This document shows, one piece after another, positions 26,825-35,564 of a stretch of 64,000 nt of DNA. Origin of the DNA: Luteibacter sp. SG786 (GTDB lineage: Bacteria; Pseudomonadota; Gammaproteobacteria; Xanthomonadales; Rhodanobacteraceae); the NCBI RefSeq assembly GCF_011759605.1, contig NZ_JAAOYX010000001.1, positions 682,001-746,000 on the forward strand, in the 5' to 3' direction. Both the position numbers and the translations under genes were made by a program. A model generated the notes under the pieces. It ran no database searches and was not told the DNA's origin. It was given only the letters and a program-made list of their open reading frames with translations. Every line of letters starts with the position of its first letter. Position 1 is the stretch's first letter.

Positions 26825-29290
26825 TTACGCGACACGTTGTGACGAGGTGGGGGTGGGGCGGGGGGATGGCCGGCCTTTGCCGCTTCCCTTGCGATTCTCG
26901 TAGAACGTGTCCAGCCATTGCTCCGGACGAAGATCGTCCGGTGACACGCCTTCGGTCTCGGCGCGTGCATTAAGAATCTCGTGCATGATTTCTATGTTGT
27001 CCGTAGACGCGGAAATGACGGCAAGAGCGTCGTCCAGGCCGCGTAGATTCAACTGACAGACAGCGGATGCGTGGCCCTGCTTCACGAGGAAGCAGCGCGA
27101 GCGTTCGTCGAGGCTTACGACCACCTGGTACTCCGCGTCCGTCAGCTTCAGACCGTCCACATAATCTTCGCGGCTGGCGTTCGGGTTCGGGAGCAGGACC
27201 ATCGTGGCCGTCTGCTCGATGAGTGCCGCCGAAATGTCGCTTGCCAGCGCATCCTCCGGACTCTGGGTCGCGAAGATGCCAAGGCCGTTCTGCTTTCGAA
27301 TGGTCTTCTGCTTGTTCTTGGCGAACTCCTTGAGTCCACCCTTGCCGTCGAGGATCTTCCAGAACTCGTCCATGACATAGATCAGGCGGCGGCCATCGAT
27401 GAGAGCCTCCAAGCGGTGCAGGAGGTAGTTGATGACGGGCGCGCGGACTTCAGGATTGTCGATGATGTCCGTGTAGTCGAAGCCGATGATGTTGGCCTTC
27501 GTCAGGTCCACGGTGTCGCGGGGATTGTCGAAAACCCACCCCAGCGAGTTGCCTGCCGTCCACTTGCGCATGCGAATGAAGAGACCGTCGTCACCGAGAT
27601 TCGGCAAGCTCTTCTGGAAGTTGGTCATGTTGCGAAGATGCATGGGAGTGTCGAGCATGCTCTCCACGGCCCGGAAGATGTCTTCCTCTTCTCGCGAACT
27701 GTAGACGCTCTTGCCCGCCAGCACCTTGATCAGATCGGCGAGGAACTGGACGTTTGCCTCGTTTCGCTCGCACTGGAACGGGTTGAAGCCAGTCGGCTTG
27801 CCGTTCTCCAGGGCGAGATAGTTGCCGCCGCAGGCGCGCACGAAGATCTCCGCGCCACGATCCTTGTCGAAGAAGAAGATCGTGGGTGAGGGGGACAGCT
27901 TCTGAACCTGGCTCAAGAGGAAATTGATGAGCGCGGTCTTACCGGTACCGGACTTTCCGATCACCATGGTGTTGGCGATGGCTTTCTCGCCCAGCGAGTT
28001 TTCGGCCGGGTGCGTGGCGTGGAAATTGAAGTAGTAGGGCTGCCCATTCGTTGTCTGAAGGGTGGTAACGCAGTTGCCCCACGGATTGTTTTCCTTCTTG
28101 CCGGTAGCGAAATTGTGCAGCGGCGATAGACCGAGGAAATTGAGCGAGCTGACGTTGGCCAGGCGGGTTCTGTACTTCCAGTTGCCCGGGAATTGGGCGT
28201 AGAACGCGGCGGTGACGGCCAGGTCTTCCTTGACCGTGACAAAGCCCGCGTTGGACAGCTCGGCTCGCGTGGCAGCGATCTGCTGCGAGAGCAGATCCTG
28301 GCTAGGCGCGTATATCGCGATGGTGAAGTGATACTCACCAAGTACAAAGTTGCCGGATGCGAGCTGGTCCATCGCGTGATCCAGCTCCACGATCTGACTC
28401 ACGGCCTTGTCGCCCGATGAGATCATCATGCCCTTAGTCCGCTCCAGCGCGGAAAGCGCGTTCTGCCGGCCCATGGGCGAGAAGGAATGAGTAATGACGT
28501 ACTCGAAGTCGAGGTACTTGAGCCCGTTCAGAATGCCGGGGTAGGTGGCCTCGACATATTCCTTGAGGTTGAGTATCGCGCCGAAATGGTTCTGCCCATC
28601 CGGCGTCGTGAGCACGTAATCGCCGGTTTTGGCCGAGAAGCGTTGCCGGCTTACCGGGAGGTAATCATAGATGGGCGCCTGCAGCGACGGCACGGGTTCG
28701 TCGATACGGTTGAGGATGTATCCGTAGAGCTCGAGAACCTCCGAGAAGACCACGCCGTTAGGCGCCTCATAGAGGCCAAGTCGGTAAGGGGCATAGTCCT
28801 TGAGCACGGCCTCGACGTTGCCGGCGAGTTCGAGCACGGTGGCGATGGCCTGTGCCTGCTCTTGCTGGAGCCGTTCGACGTTGGCGCTCTTCTCCACCCA
28901 GCGCTTACCCTCGACCACCGGACGATAGATCATCGTCAGGTACAACTCATTCTGCATGAGCTTCTGCCCAGACAGTGAGCTGTAGTAGGCGTCGGAGAGT
29001 GCCTGGTTGAACGGCTGTTCGAACTTCGAGTTGTCCTTGATCGGCCTGCGACGGCGGATGTCGTGAACCCAGAAGGCCACGTTCGGGTAATCCGGCGCGC
29101 GCAGCGTCTGCAGCATGCGGTTGAACGTGTTGTGGCGGTGCTCGATCTCCCATTCCTCCCTGCCGACGAAGGGCAGGCCGTCCAGGCGCCACACCAATAG
29201 ATAGTCCCCGCCCGTGGTCTTGACGACCGTCGGCGAGACATGGCTTGAGAGCGTGATATGTGTGGCTATGGGTGCGTCGGGCGTGAACAT
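26825..29290 (-). CDS. virB4: T4SS ATPase VirB4
   Basis: This 821-residue ATPase energises assembly of the T4SS inner-membrane complex. Family motifs include GDYLLVWRLDGLPF at the N-terminus, Walker A GKSGTGKT (445-452) and Walker B LIYVMDEFWKIL near residue 655, then IRKQNGLGIFATQSPEDAL. The start at 29290 (MFTPDAPIATHITLSS) was chosen over the open frame to 29410, which would overlap virB3; the ribosome binding site is weak. The short C-terminal tail is basic and proline-rich (KGSGKGRPSPRPTPTSS). Confidence 0.93.
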   Translation of the reverse strand: MFTPDAPIATHITLSSHVSPTVVKTTGGDYLLVWRLDGLPFVGREEWEIEHRHNTFNRMLQTLRAPDYPNVAFWVHDIRRRRPIKDNSKFEQPFNQALSDAYYSSLSGQKLMQNELYLTMIYRPVVEGKRWVEKSANVERLQQEQAQAIATVLELAGNVEAVLKDYAPYRLGLYEAPNGVVFSEVLELYGYILNRIDEPVPSLQAPIYDYLPVSRQRFSAKTGDYVLTTPDGQNHFGAILNLKEYVEATYPGILNGLKYLDFEYVITHSFSPMGRQNALSALERTKGMMISSGDKAVSQIVELDHAMDQLASGNFVLGEYHFTIAIYAPSQDLLSQQIAATRAELSNAGFVTVKEDLAVTAAFYAQFPGNWKYRTRLANVSSLNFLGLSPLHNFATGKKENNPWGNCVTTLQTTNGQPYYFNFHATHPAENSLGEKAIANTMVIGKSGTGKTALINFLLSQVQKLSPSPTIFFFDKDRGAEIFVRACGGNYLALENGKPTGFNPFQCERNEANVQFLADLIKVLAGKSVYSSREEEDIFRAVESMLDTPMHLRNMTNFQKSLPNLGDDGLFIRMRKWTAGNSLGWVFDNPRDTVDLTKANIIGFDYTDIIDNPEVRAPVINYLLHRLEALIDGRRLIYVMDEFWKILDGKGGLKEFAKNKQKTIRKQNGLGIFATQSPEDALASDISAALIEQTATMVLLPNPNASREDYVDGLKLTDAEYQVVVSLDERSRCFLVKQGHASAVCQLNLRGLDDALAVISASTDNIEIMHEILNARAETEGVSPDDLRPEQWLDTFYENRKGSGKGRPSPRPTPTSSQRVA

Positions 29291-29348
29291 GGCGGTTTCA
29301 CCGTATGGAGCACGAAAGGCCCTGGCAATGGATGCCAGGGCGGGATAC

Positions 29349-29660
29349 CTACTTCTTGCGCTTGTTCTTTGGGTCGCGGTAGTTGTTGGGCGTGAACACC
29401 CACATGCCACCGTGTTCCTGCACGTTCCTTATCCGCGTCTTGAATTGCAGGCGCAGTCCAAGCAGACGGAAGATCATCTCGTCGCGTTTCGCCATCATGC
29501 GCATGATGAAGATCACGACAGGCATCAGGAGCAGGTACCAGTAATTGAAGTACATCGCCAGCAGCAGGCACGAGCCCGCACCCATGAAGAACGGGACGTA
29601 AGGCACGCCCATGAACATGGGGGGGCGCGTGCAACCCCTGAACAGTACGTTCTTATGCAT
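29349..29660 (-). CDS. virB3: T4SS membrane protein VirB3
   Basis: This 103-residue protein has the VirB3 form: a short cytoplasmic start (MHKNVLFRGCTRPPMFMGVP), two close hydrophobic helices at about 20-55 (MGAGSCLLLAMYFNYWYLLL, MPVVIFIMRMM) and a polar tail. The start at 29660 overlaps the 3' end of virB2 by eight bases; the longer open frame to 29810 is a shadow of virB2. It lies between virB2 and virB4, as in other T4SS clusters, and helps link the pilin to the inner-membrane complex. Confidence 0.87.
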   Translation of the reverse strand: MHKNVLFRGCTRPPMFMGVPYVPFFMGAGSCLLLAMYFNYWYLLLMPVVIFIMRMMAKRDEMIFRLLGLRLQFKTRIRNVQEHGGMWVFTPNNYRDPKNKRKK

Positions 29661-30081
29661 GGAAATGCAGGAAGTGCATGGCCGTCTGGATCGCATCCAT
29701 AAGCATGCCGACGTTACCCGCATCGGTGCACTGATTGTCAGCGCCGGCGTCGTTGCCCTGGACGACCGTCTTGGCAATCTGGGCGGCGGCGCCGATGAGC
29801 ACGCCGCCAATGAGGGCCGGGGTCACATCCGAAATGCGCTTGTGGGCGAAAGCGATCTGATAGCCTGAGAAGATCACCGCGACAGTCACCACGACGATCG
29901 ATGCCGCGTTGAGGATGCCCTTAATGTTCGTGAAGAACCCGCAAACCTTCTCTCGGGTGTCCTGCGCGAATGCAAGCTCGGGCATGACGAGCAAGGCGAT
30001 CACGGCGAAGAGGGCAACCGTGTTGAGCAGGGGGTGCCTGGACTTGGCGATGGCGGTGCTGATGGTGGACAGGGACATCAT
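29653..30081 (-). CDS. virB2: T4SS major pilin VirB2
   Basis: This 142-residue pilin precursor has a long signal sequence (LLNTVALFAVIALLVMPELA, cleavage near AFAQD). The mature part has two hydrophobic helices (NAASIVVVTVAVIFSGYQI and PALIGGVLIGAAAQIAKTVV) joined by the short basic loop AHKRISD, typical of VirB2. A polar tail of about 35 residues with one Cys follows; that is longer than in Agrobacterium VirB2. AAGGAA precedes the paired ATGATG start. Confidence 0.88.
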   Translation of the reverse strand: MMSLSTISTAIAKSRHPLLNTVALFAVIALLVMPELAFAQDTREKVCGFFTNIKGILNAASIVVVTVAVIFSGYQIAFAHKRISDVTPALIGGVLIGAAAQIAKTVVQGNDAGADNQCTDAGNVGMLMDAIQTAMHFLHFHA

Positions 30082-30210
30082 TCGGTTCCTTCATTGCGGT
30101 TGGATCGGGAAGGGGTGGCACGCTTGGCCACCCGAGTTGGGAAGGCTGCTTTCCGCGCAGCCAGCGGTGCGGTGGCATCGCCCGGAATCCGTCCGGCACG
30201 CGCCTGCAAA

Positions 30211-31314
30211 TCAGAAAACGAAGGCATCGTCCGTACCTCCGTTGCGCACATCCGCGTTGTCTACCGCCGGCCGGGCGGGTGCCGCCGCGGCAGGCGGCGT
30301 CGCACCCTGGACGGGATCGTTGGGCCCCCGCACCTGAGGCACGAAGACATCGTTGCCGGCCGGCGACGATGCTGATACGCCGATCTGGGACATCACCGCG
30401 GAAGTGGCGGGATCGGTGCGGATCATCCCCGGCTGCGTCGGGCCGCCAGGTGGAAGCTGCGCGCCAATTTGCCTCATGACCGCGGCAGTGGCCGGATCGG
30501 TGGGGATTGGCCCAGGAGGCGGGGCGGGCGTGTTGTTTAGCGCGGGGTTGGTGATGGGAACCGCTCCCGGCATGCCGTTATTCGCGCGCTGAAGTGCCTG
30601 CAAGGCTTGCAGCGTCTGCGGGTCCATGCCGGCAGGAAGCGCGGCATTGGAATCGGGGTAGCCGGCTGATTGGGGGGCTCCGCCGGTGCCGCTGGCTCCG
30701 GTGGCTCCAGCGATGGCAGGCCCCACGACGGCGGCGACCGCCGAGTCGACGACGCTTCGCATTGCTACCCTATAGGCGGGGCTATCCGGCTTGAGTCCTT
30801 CCGAATTTCCGGTGACGCGCGCAACCCTCACGGGCGTCTTCGTCATTAGCGGAATCGGTTGTGTGCCCGTGAAGGCGACATCGCGGGACATCGAGTCGAA
30901 CACACGCTGGACATAGCCATGTTCGTAGCCAGTGGTGAAGTTGCCGGAGTAGTAACAGCTGAAGGCTTTGCCCCAGTCCTTGCCCGCGCTGGCGTAGCAC
31001 TGCGCAAGAATGCGCGATCCAGCGACGAGGTTGGGGCAGTATTCGAAGGCCTTCTCGTAAGTGTCCAGGCCGTATTTGCCCAGGTTGGAGCGGTTGACCT
31101 GCGCGATACCGAGCGAATAGTTGTAGCCGCGCGACTCCAGCATGCGAACGGTCGCGACTGCCTCGGGAAGATTCTGCGGCTGGCGCACGAGCTGCCCGCC
31201 CACGACGCCGATGGCGAAAGGGTTCTTGCTCGATTCGACATTGACGACATGCTTCATCACCTCGGCCGGCACGGCAAGGTTCTGGCAGCTCATCATTTCC
31301 AATCCTGGTAGCAC
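30211..31314 (-). CDS. virB1: T4SS lytic transglycosylase VirB1
   Basis: This 367-residue protein has an N-terminal SLT-type domain (1-160). The catalytic Glu is E27 in VVNVESSKNPFAIGVVGG, and the YSLGIAQVN motif and SRILAQCYASAGKDWGKAF follow. It opens the peptidoglycan for T4SS assembly. No classical signal peptide is obvious. Residues 230-367 are Pro/Gly/Ala/Gln-rich and contain near-identical repeats, TDPATAAVMRQIGAQLPPGG and TDPATSAVMSQIGVS. This kind of tail has no known function here; it could tether the enzyme. It precedes virB2 by 130 bases. Confidence 0.87.
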   Translation of the reverse strand: MLPGLEMMSCQNLAVPAEVMKHVVNVESSKNPFAIGVVGGQLVRQPQNLPEAVATVRMLESRGYNYSLGIAQVNRSNLGKYGLDTYEKAFEYCPNLVAGSRILAQCYASAGKDWGKAFSCYYSGNFTTGYEHGYVQRVFDSMSRDVAFTGTQPIPLMTKTPVRVARVTGNSEGLKPDSPAYRVAMRSVVDSAVAAVVGPAIAGATGASGTGGAPQSAGYPDSNAALPAGMDPQTLQALQALQRANNGMPGAVPITNPALNNTPAPPPGPIPTDPATAAVMRQIGAQLPPGGPTQPGMIRTDPATSAVMSQIGVSASSPAGNDVFVPQVRGPNDPVQGATPPAAAAPARPAVDNADVRNGGTDDAFVF

Positions 31315-31353
31315 CTTTACAACTCCTGTCTAATGACCTGTTGTCGTGAAGCG

Positions 31354-32397
31354 TTACCCCCCGCCCGCGCCGCTCAGCGCGCGAGCCGGGTTGAAATCGA
31401 TGCCGGTGATGTACCGCCGGCCAGCGTGTGCCTTGATGTGAACGACGATGTCGATCGTCAGCATCAAAAGGCGTTTGATCGTGGAGAACTCCAGGCCGGC
31501 TCCTTCCGTCGAGGCCTTCACCATCAGTCCCAACTGGTCCCAGGTCTGCTCCACGCTGCCGGCGTGGCAGCTCGTGATGGAGCCCGGATGGCCCGAGGCG
31601 CAGTTACGAATGAAGTAGAACGATTCGTCGCCGCGCAGCTCGGCAAGGATGATCCGGTCGGGCTTCATTCGAAGGCACGCTTCCATGCAGCTCTTGGCCG
31701 TGACGTTGCTCGTGCTCTGGCCACCCTTGGAGTAGAGCAGGTGCACGACGTTGGGCTGGTCGATGAAAAGTTCCCGGGCATCCTCGATCGTTACCAGCCG
31801 CTCGTCCGGCGGGATATGGTTAACCAGCGACTTCATGAAGGTGGTCTTGCCGCTGCCGGTGGCGCCGGCGACCACGATGTTCTTCTTGTTCAGAACCGCG
31901 TGACGGAAGAAGTCTGCGTAGCGCCGCTCCGAACGCAGTTCGAGCAGTTCCCGGTCAGCCTGGCTGATGGTGTGCTCGCCTTCCAGGATTTCCGAGAAGA
32001 ATCCGTCCTGGTCGTACTGGGCGAGCGTCCGGGTCTGCTTGGAGGGCAGGCGGATGGTGATCGATACACGCCCGGCCTCGCAGGCCGGAGGAATCACGAA
32101 CTGTGCACGCTGACCGGTTGGGAAGGTCAACGACACCACGGGGTCGGTATCCGTGATGCGCTGGCCTGTGTTGCTTTCATTGACCACGGCCGTGCAGAAC
32201 TGACGGGCGCGCTCGAAGGTGAGCGACGGCACCTCCACGCGCTGCCAACCGTCCCGGCGTTCGAGATACAGCTCGCCGGGACGGTTGATGCAGATTTCCG
32301 TGACGTCCGGCTCGGCAAGGAAATCCTTCACCCCCAGTACCTCGTACTGGTAGTCAAGGAAGTCGTTGCTGACGCTGGCCAGTGCGCTCTCGCTCAT
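31354..32397 (-). CDS. virB11: T4SS traffic ATPase VirB11
   Basis: This 347-residue hexameric ATPase of the secretion-ATPase family has Walker A GATGSGKT (178-185), Asp box and Walker B region TIEDARELFIDQ, and His box-type residues in the SCHAGSVEQ segment. The N-terminal domain ends near RLPSKQTRTLAQ. It switches the T4SS between pilus assembly and secretion. The start at 32397 (MSESALASVSNDFLD) avoids overlap with virB10; the frame is open to 32451. It lies between virB10 and virB1. Confidence 0.93.
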   Translation of the reverse strand: MSESALASVSNDFLDYQYEVLGVKDFLAEPDVTEICINRPGELYLERRDGWQRVEVPSLTFERARQFCTAVVNESNTGQRITDTDPVVSLTFPTGQRAQFVIPPACEAGRVSITIRLPSKQTRTLAQYDQDGFFSEILEGEHTISQADRELLELRSERRYADFFRHAVLNKKNIVVAGATGSGKTTFMKSLVNHIPPDERLVTIEDARELFIDQPNVVHLLYSKGGQSTSNVTAKSCMEACLRMKPDRIILAELRGDESFYFIRNCASGHPGSITSCHAGSVEQTWDQLGLMVKASTEGAGLEFSTIKRLLMLTIDIVVHIKAHAGRRYITGIDFNPARALSGAGGG

Positions 32398-32404
32398 GCC
32401 CGTC

Positions 32405-33667
32405 TCAATACCTCGCAACCACGCCGGCGAAGTCCACGTCCTTTGCGACATAGATGGCCAGAACGGTGCCTTGGTTGATTGTCACCGTGGCGGGCCGGTT
32501 GGCTGCGCGCTGCACGGCTTGGTTCGCCAACTGCTGAATGGTGGCTGCCGTATTGCTCTCGAACGGCGTTTGCGTGACCACGCCGTTACTGATGGTGGTC
32601 TGCCTTGGTCCATGTTCGGCGGCTTCATACTTGAACGCATCGCTGAGCATGCTGATCAGCAGGGCCGCGCCAATGCGGCTACCCCAGTGGGCGTTGTAAT
32701 GGCCGGGGTGTCCGGCACCGCCCAGCGTATCGATGCCGGGGCTGGCCATGTTCACGTCTATACCCGTTGGCGTGACGATCCGGTCCCAGATGACCGCGAC
32801 ACGCGGACCGTCCGGTTCCATTTCGTACTTCCCGAGCACCTTCGAGCCCTTCGGCAGCAGCAGGCGCTTGCCGGTGAAGGAATAGACGGGTTCGGTGACC
32901 ACGCACGACGTGAAGCCAGGTATGTCGGTGATGATGCGGGTCTCGAGGACGCAACGGATGAAGGTTCCGCGCAGCATCAACGTGTCCGGGTGCGTGAGCG
33001 GGGCCGCGCTGGAAACATCCGGGAGATTGGCAGCCGAGTAGGCCAGGTTGTTGTTGTTGCTCATTCGCGGAGCCTGACCCGGAACGCCCCCGTTGGGATC
33101 GGGGAGGATGTACCCCTGCATCGGATTGCCGCCGGCACCCATCCCCGATGCGCCGTTCGCGACACCGGTCGTGCCTTGGCTAGCCGCCGCAATGCGACGT
33201 TCCAGCAGGGACGGGCCGCGCGGGCGCTCCTGTCCTTCGGACGGGGGGGGCGTCTCGCGCGGCAACGGAGCCGCGGCAAGCCGGATAGGTTCTGCCGGTG
33301 GTGGCGTCGGCACCGGCGCAGGCGGCAGTGTTGGGGCAATGGGTGCGTCCGGTACGGTGACCGTTTCCTCGCGCTGCTTCGGTTTGGGTTTCTCCCCTCC
33401 CATGCCGCCGAATGCCCATACGGCGATGATGACCAGAAGCAACGCAATGCTGGCGAGCAGACCTAGCGCGCGGCGATTCATGCGGCGCATGTCGCTTGAC
33501 GTCAAATGCGGCGCATTGCTGTCGAGGTCGGGCTGGGACTGCTGTCGCGCTTGTGACGCGTACGGGTTCCCCGCCAGCGGATCACGCTGGTTCTCGTAGT
33601 TGTCCCGCGGTGCCTCTTTGCCGGCACCGGCTTCATCTTCCGGGTGATGTGGCGTGTTGGGGCTCAC
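32405..33667 (-). CDS. virB10: T4SS core-complex protein VirB10
   Basis: This 420-residue protein spans the envelope. The N-terminal cytoplasmic part (1-64) is polar, a single membrane helix lies at 67-87 (ALGLLASIALLLVIIAVW) and is followed by a Pro-rich periplasmic linker (APTLPPAPVPTPPPAEP). The C-terminal TrbI-like domain contains LMLRGTFIRCVLETRIITDI, RLLLPKGSKVLGKYE and VIWDRIVTPTGIDV. It senses ATP hydrolysis and forms the outer-membrane pore with VirB7 and VirB9. Its start overlaps the virB9 stop by four bases. Confidence 0.94.
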   Translation of the reverse strand: MSPNTPHHPEDEAGAGKEAPRDNYENQRDPLAGNPYASQARQQSQPDLDSNAPHLTSSDMRRMNRRALGLLASIALLLVIIAVWAFGGMGGEKPKPKQREETVTVPDAPIAPTLPPAPVPTPPPAEPIRLAAAPLPRETPPPSEGQERPRGPSLLERRIAAASQGTTGVANGASGMGAGGNPMQGYILPDPNGGVPGQAPRMSNNNNLAYSAANLPDVSSAAPLTHPDTLMLRGTFIRCVLETRIITDIPGFTSCVVTEPVYSFTGKRLLLPKGSKVLGKYEMEPDGPRVAVIWDRIVTPTGIDVNMASPGIDTLGGAGHPGHYNAHWGSRIGAALLISMLSDAFKYEAAEHGPRQTTISNGVVTQTPFESNTAATIQQLANQAVQRAANRPATVTINQGTVLAIYVAKDVDFAGVVARY

Positions 33668-34473
33668 TTCTTGGTGTTCCTTCGCAGACCCACGACGTTG
33701 TTGTCGTGACGAATAACCAGGTAGGGATACGTACCGTGGACGACGATGGTGTTGCCTTCCACGGTCGTGTTCACGACCGAGTCCTCGCCGTGCTCCTTTT
33801 CGCGCATGTAGACCGTCGGGAAGTTACCCGTCGGAAATTGCTTGAGGTCGGGCATCTTGATGTACGTGAACCGACCGTCGTCGTACACGTTGATGGGTAC
33901 CAGCCATGGGGCAGTACGCCGCTTCTTCGCGTAGTCGTAGTCGAAGTTGTAGTCACGTCCCTTCACCAGCTCGGTGTCGAGCATGGGTGCTTCCTCGACC
34001 TTCTTCGTCTCGGCCATGAAGCTGGTGTCGGCGGGATAGCTGAAGACGATCTTGTACTGAACGCCAGCCCTGCGAGCCTGCTCCAAGGTCTTCCAATCCG
34101 TGGCGACCACTTTCAGTTCGAAGATGTAGGAATGCGTCGCCGTACGAATCATCATGTTCGTGTCGACGTCGACGTTTTTCGGCTTCACATAAAAGACGTT
34201 GTCGCGGCGGGTGAGGTCCCATCCGCTGCTGAAGCCGGTGCTGTAGTCGAGGATCTTCTCGCTGGGGCTCAACTCGATCTGGGTAGTAATGCCCAGACCG
34301 GTACGAACCTGATAGATGCGATCAGCCGAGTACTCGTACGTGGTCAGGGTGGAGACCGACGCCGAAGGCGGCATCGACGTCTGTGCTGTCTCTGCGAACG
34401 TGGCATGGGCGACGGTCAGGGCGGTCGCCCCGAGTAGCCATCGCAGCTTGGGCTTGCGGAATCGATTCATCAA
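33664..34473 (-). CDS. virB9: T4SS core-complex protein VirB9
   Basis: This 269-residue periplasmic protein has a signal peptide (WLLGATALTVAHATFAET) and the CagX/VirB9 fold: STGFSSGWDLTRRDNVFYVK, YIFELKVVATDWKTLEQARR, YNFDYDYAKKRRTAPWLVP and a C-terminal VirB7-binding region NTTVEGNTIVVHGTYPYLVI. It assembles with VirB7 and VirB10 into the outer-membrane core complex. ATGA overlaps join it to virB8 upstream and virB10 downstream, so the three are tightly coupled. Confidence 0.94.
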   Translation of the reverse strand: MMNRFRKPKLRWLLGATALTVAHATFAETAQTSMPPSASVSTLTTYEYSADRIYQVRTGLGITTQIELSPSEKILDYSTGFSSGWDLTRRDNVFYVKPKNVDVDTNMMIRTATHSYIFELKVVATDWKTLEQARRAGVQYKIVFSYPADTSFMAETKKVEEAPMLDTELVKGRDYNFDYDYAKKRRTAPWLVPINVYDDGRFTYIKMPDLKQFPTGNFPTVYMREKEHGEDSVVNTTVEGNTIVVHGTYPYLVIRHDNNVVGLRRNTKK

Positions 34474-35525
34474 CGGCGCCCTCCATTGGCGGCGCTTCGG
34501 GCAGTTGAACGGACCGCTGGTGCGGCTGTGTTAGGTGCTGCAACTGGAATCCCCGTATCCGCGGCACCGGGATAAGCGGGCGGAATAGGAGAGGGCGGGA
34601 TCGTGCCGTTTTGCAGCGACCCCTGTGCGCCTTGTGCCGGAGTTGCAGTGGGAGCCTGCCCCGCTGCTCCCGCCGACGGCATGTCGTCTGGGTCCATGCT
34701 CTGGCCGGGTGGTGCCGTTGCCGCGCCCGTCGTTGCGGGCTGCTGGGCGCTGGTGCTGGCCGCATCGCCGGTGGCAGGGGCCTGCGGCACCTCTACCGGC
34801 ACGGCATCGCCATAGTCGTTGTCCACGCGATAGCTCGTTACCTGGAAACCGAGCGGGTTCTCGATGCGGCTCTGGTCGTCCATTTGCAGATTCGTCTTGT
34901 AGACGAACTCCATCGTTGCGATCTTGCTGTCGAGCGGGACGGTTCCACCATTGGCTTTATCGAACACGCTGCGTTGGAAGCGCACGGTCGCCCCCTTAGG
35001 GGTGCTGTTCACACCCCCGCCAACGAGGACGATGCTCAGGATCTTGACGCGGATGGCCTTGTTTGCCCCGTACATCTTGTACGGGCTGTACTGATTCGCG
35101 GGCGAATGCAACGCCCGGTATGGCCCGGAGACGTTCGGCGCGGCCATGGTCATGACCGTTGGCCAGTCGCGCATGTTGGTCAGGGCCAGATCGTATGATT
35201 CCCGAGCGAGTACGAAATGCGCGATGTTGCTCCGATTGACCGCCTCGCTCGACGTGATCCTGCGATTCACGAGGTCGTCGGTCAGGCGCGCGATGGAGCT
35301 GACGCCGGAATAGGGGTCGGCGAGCACAACGTAAGGCACTTTCTCTTTCAGAGGCAGCATGTAGAAATAGCCGCCGAGCAGGATCAGCGCACTGACGATC
35401 GCACAGCCCGCCACTATCCAGGCGCGCTTTTCGCTGCGTCTTGCCATGTCGGCGATCGTGACTTCGAAATCGACACCTCTTGAAACGGTTTCGTCGATCC
35501 GGGGTGAGTTCTTCTTCTTCAGCAT
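34470..35525 (-). CDS. virB8: T4SS inner-membrane protein VirB8
   Basis: This 351-residue protein has a short cytoplasmic N-terminus, one membrane helix at about 36-56 and a periplasmic NTF2-like VirB8 domain to about residue 240 (VPYVVLADPYSGVSSIARL, NIAHFVLARESYDLAL, GATVRFQRSVFDK, ATMEFVYK). Residues 240-351 form a long Pro/Ala/Gln/Thr-rich tail (PQAPATGDAASTSAQQP and similar), which Agrobacterium VirB8 lacks. It nucleates the inner-membrane assembly. It shares an ATGA with virB9. Confidence 0.91.
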   Translation of the reverse strand: MLKKKNSPRIDETVSRGVDFEVTIADMARRSEKRAWIVAGCAIVSALILLGGYFYMLPLKEKVPYVVLADPYSGVSSIARLTDDLVNRRITSSEAVNRSNIAHFVLARESYDLALTNMRDWPTVMTMAAPNVSGPYRALHSPANQYSPYKMYGANKAIRVKILSIVLVGGGVNSTPKGATVRFQRSVFDKANGGTVPLDSKIATMEFVYKTNLQMDDQSRIENPLGFQVTSYRVDNDYGDAVPVEVPQAPATGDAASTSAQQPATTGAATAPPGQSMDPDDMPSAGAAGQAPTATPAQGAQGSLQNGTIPPSPIPPAYPGAADTGIPVAAPNTAAPAVRSTARSAANGGRR

Positions 35526-35564
35526 GAGGGACGGCTGCCTGTTCGTCGGTGCGTATGCGGTCTG

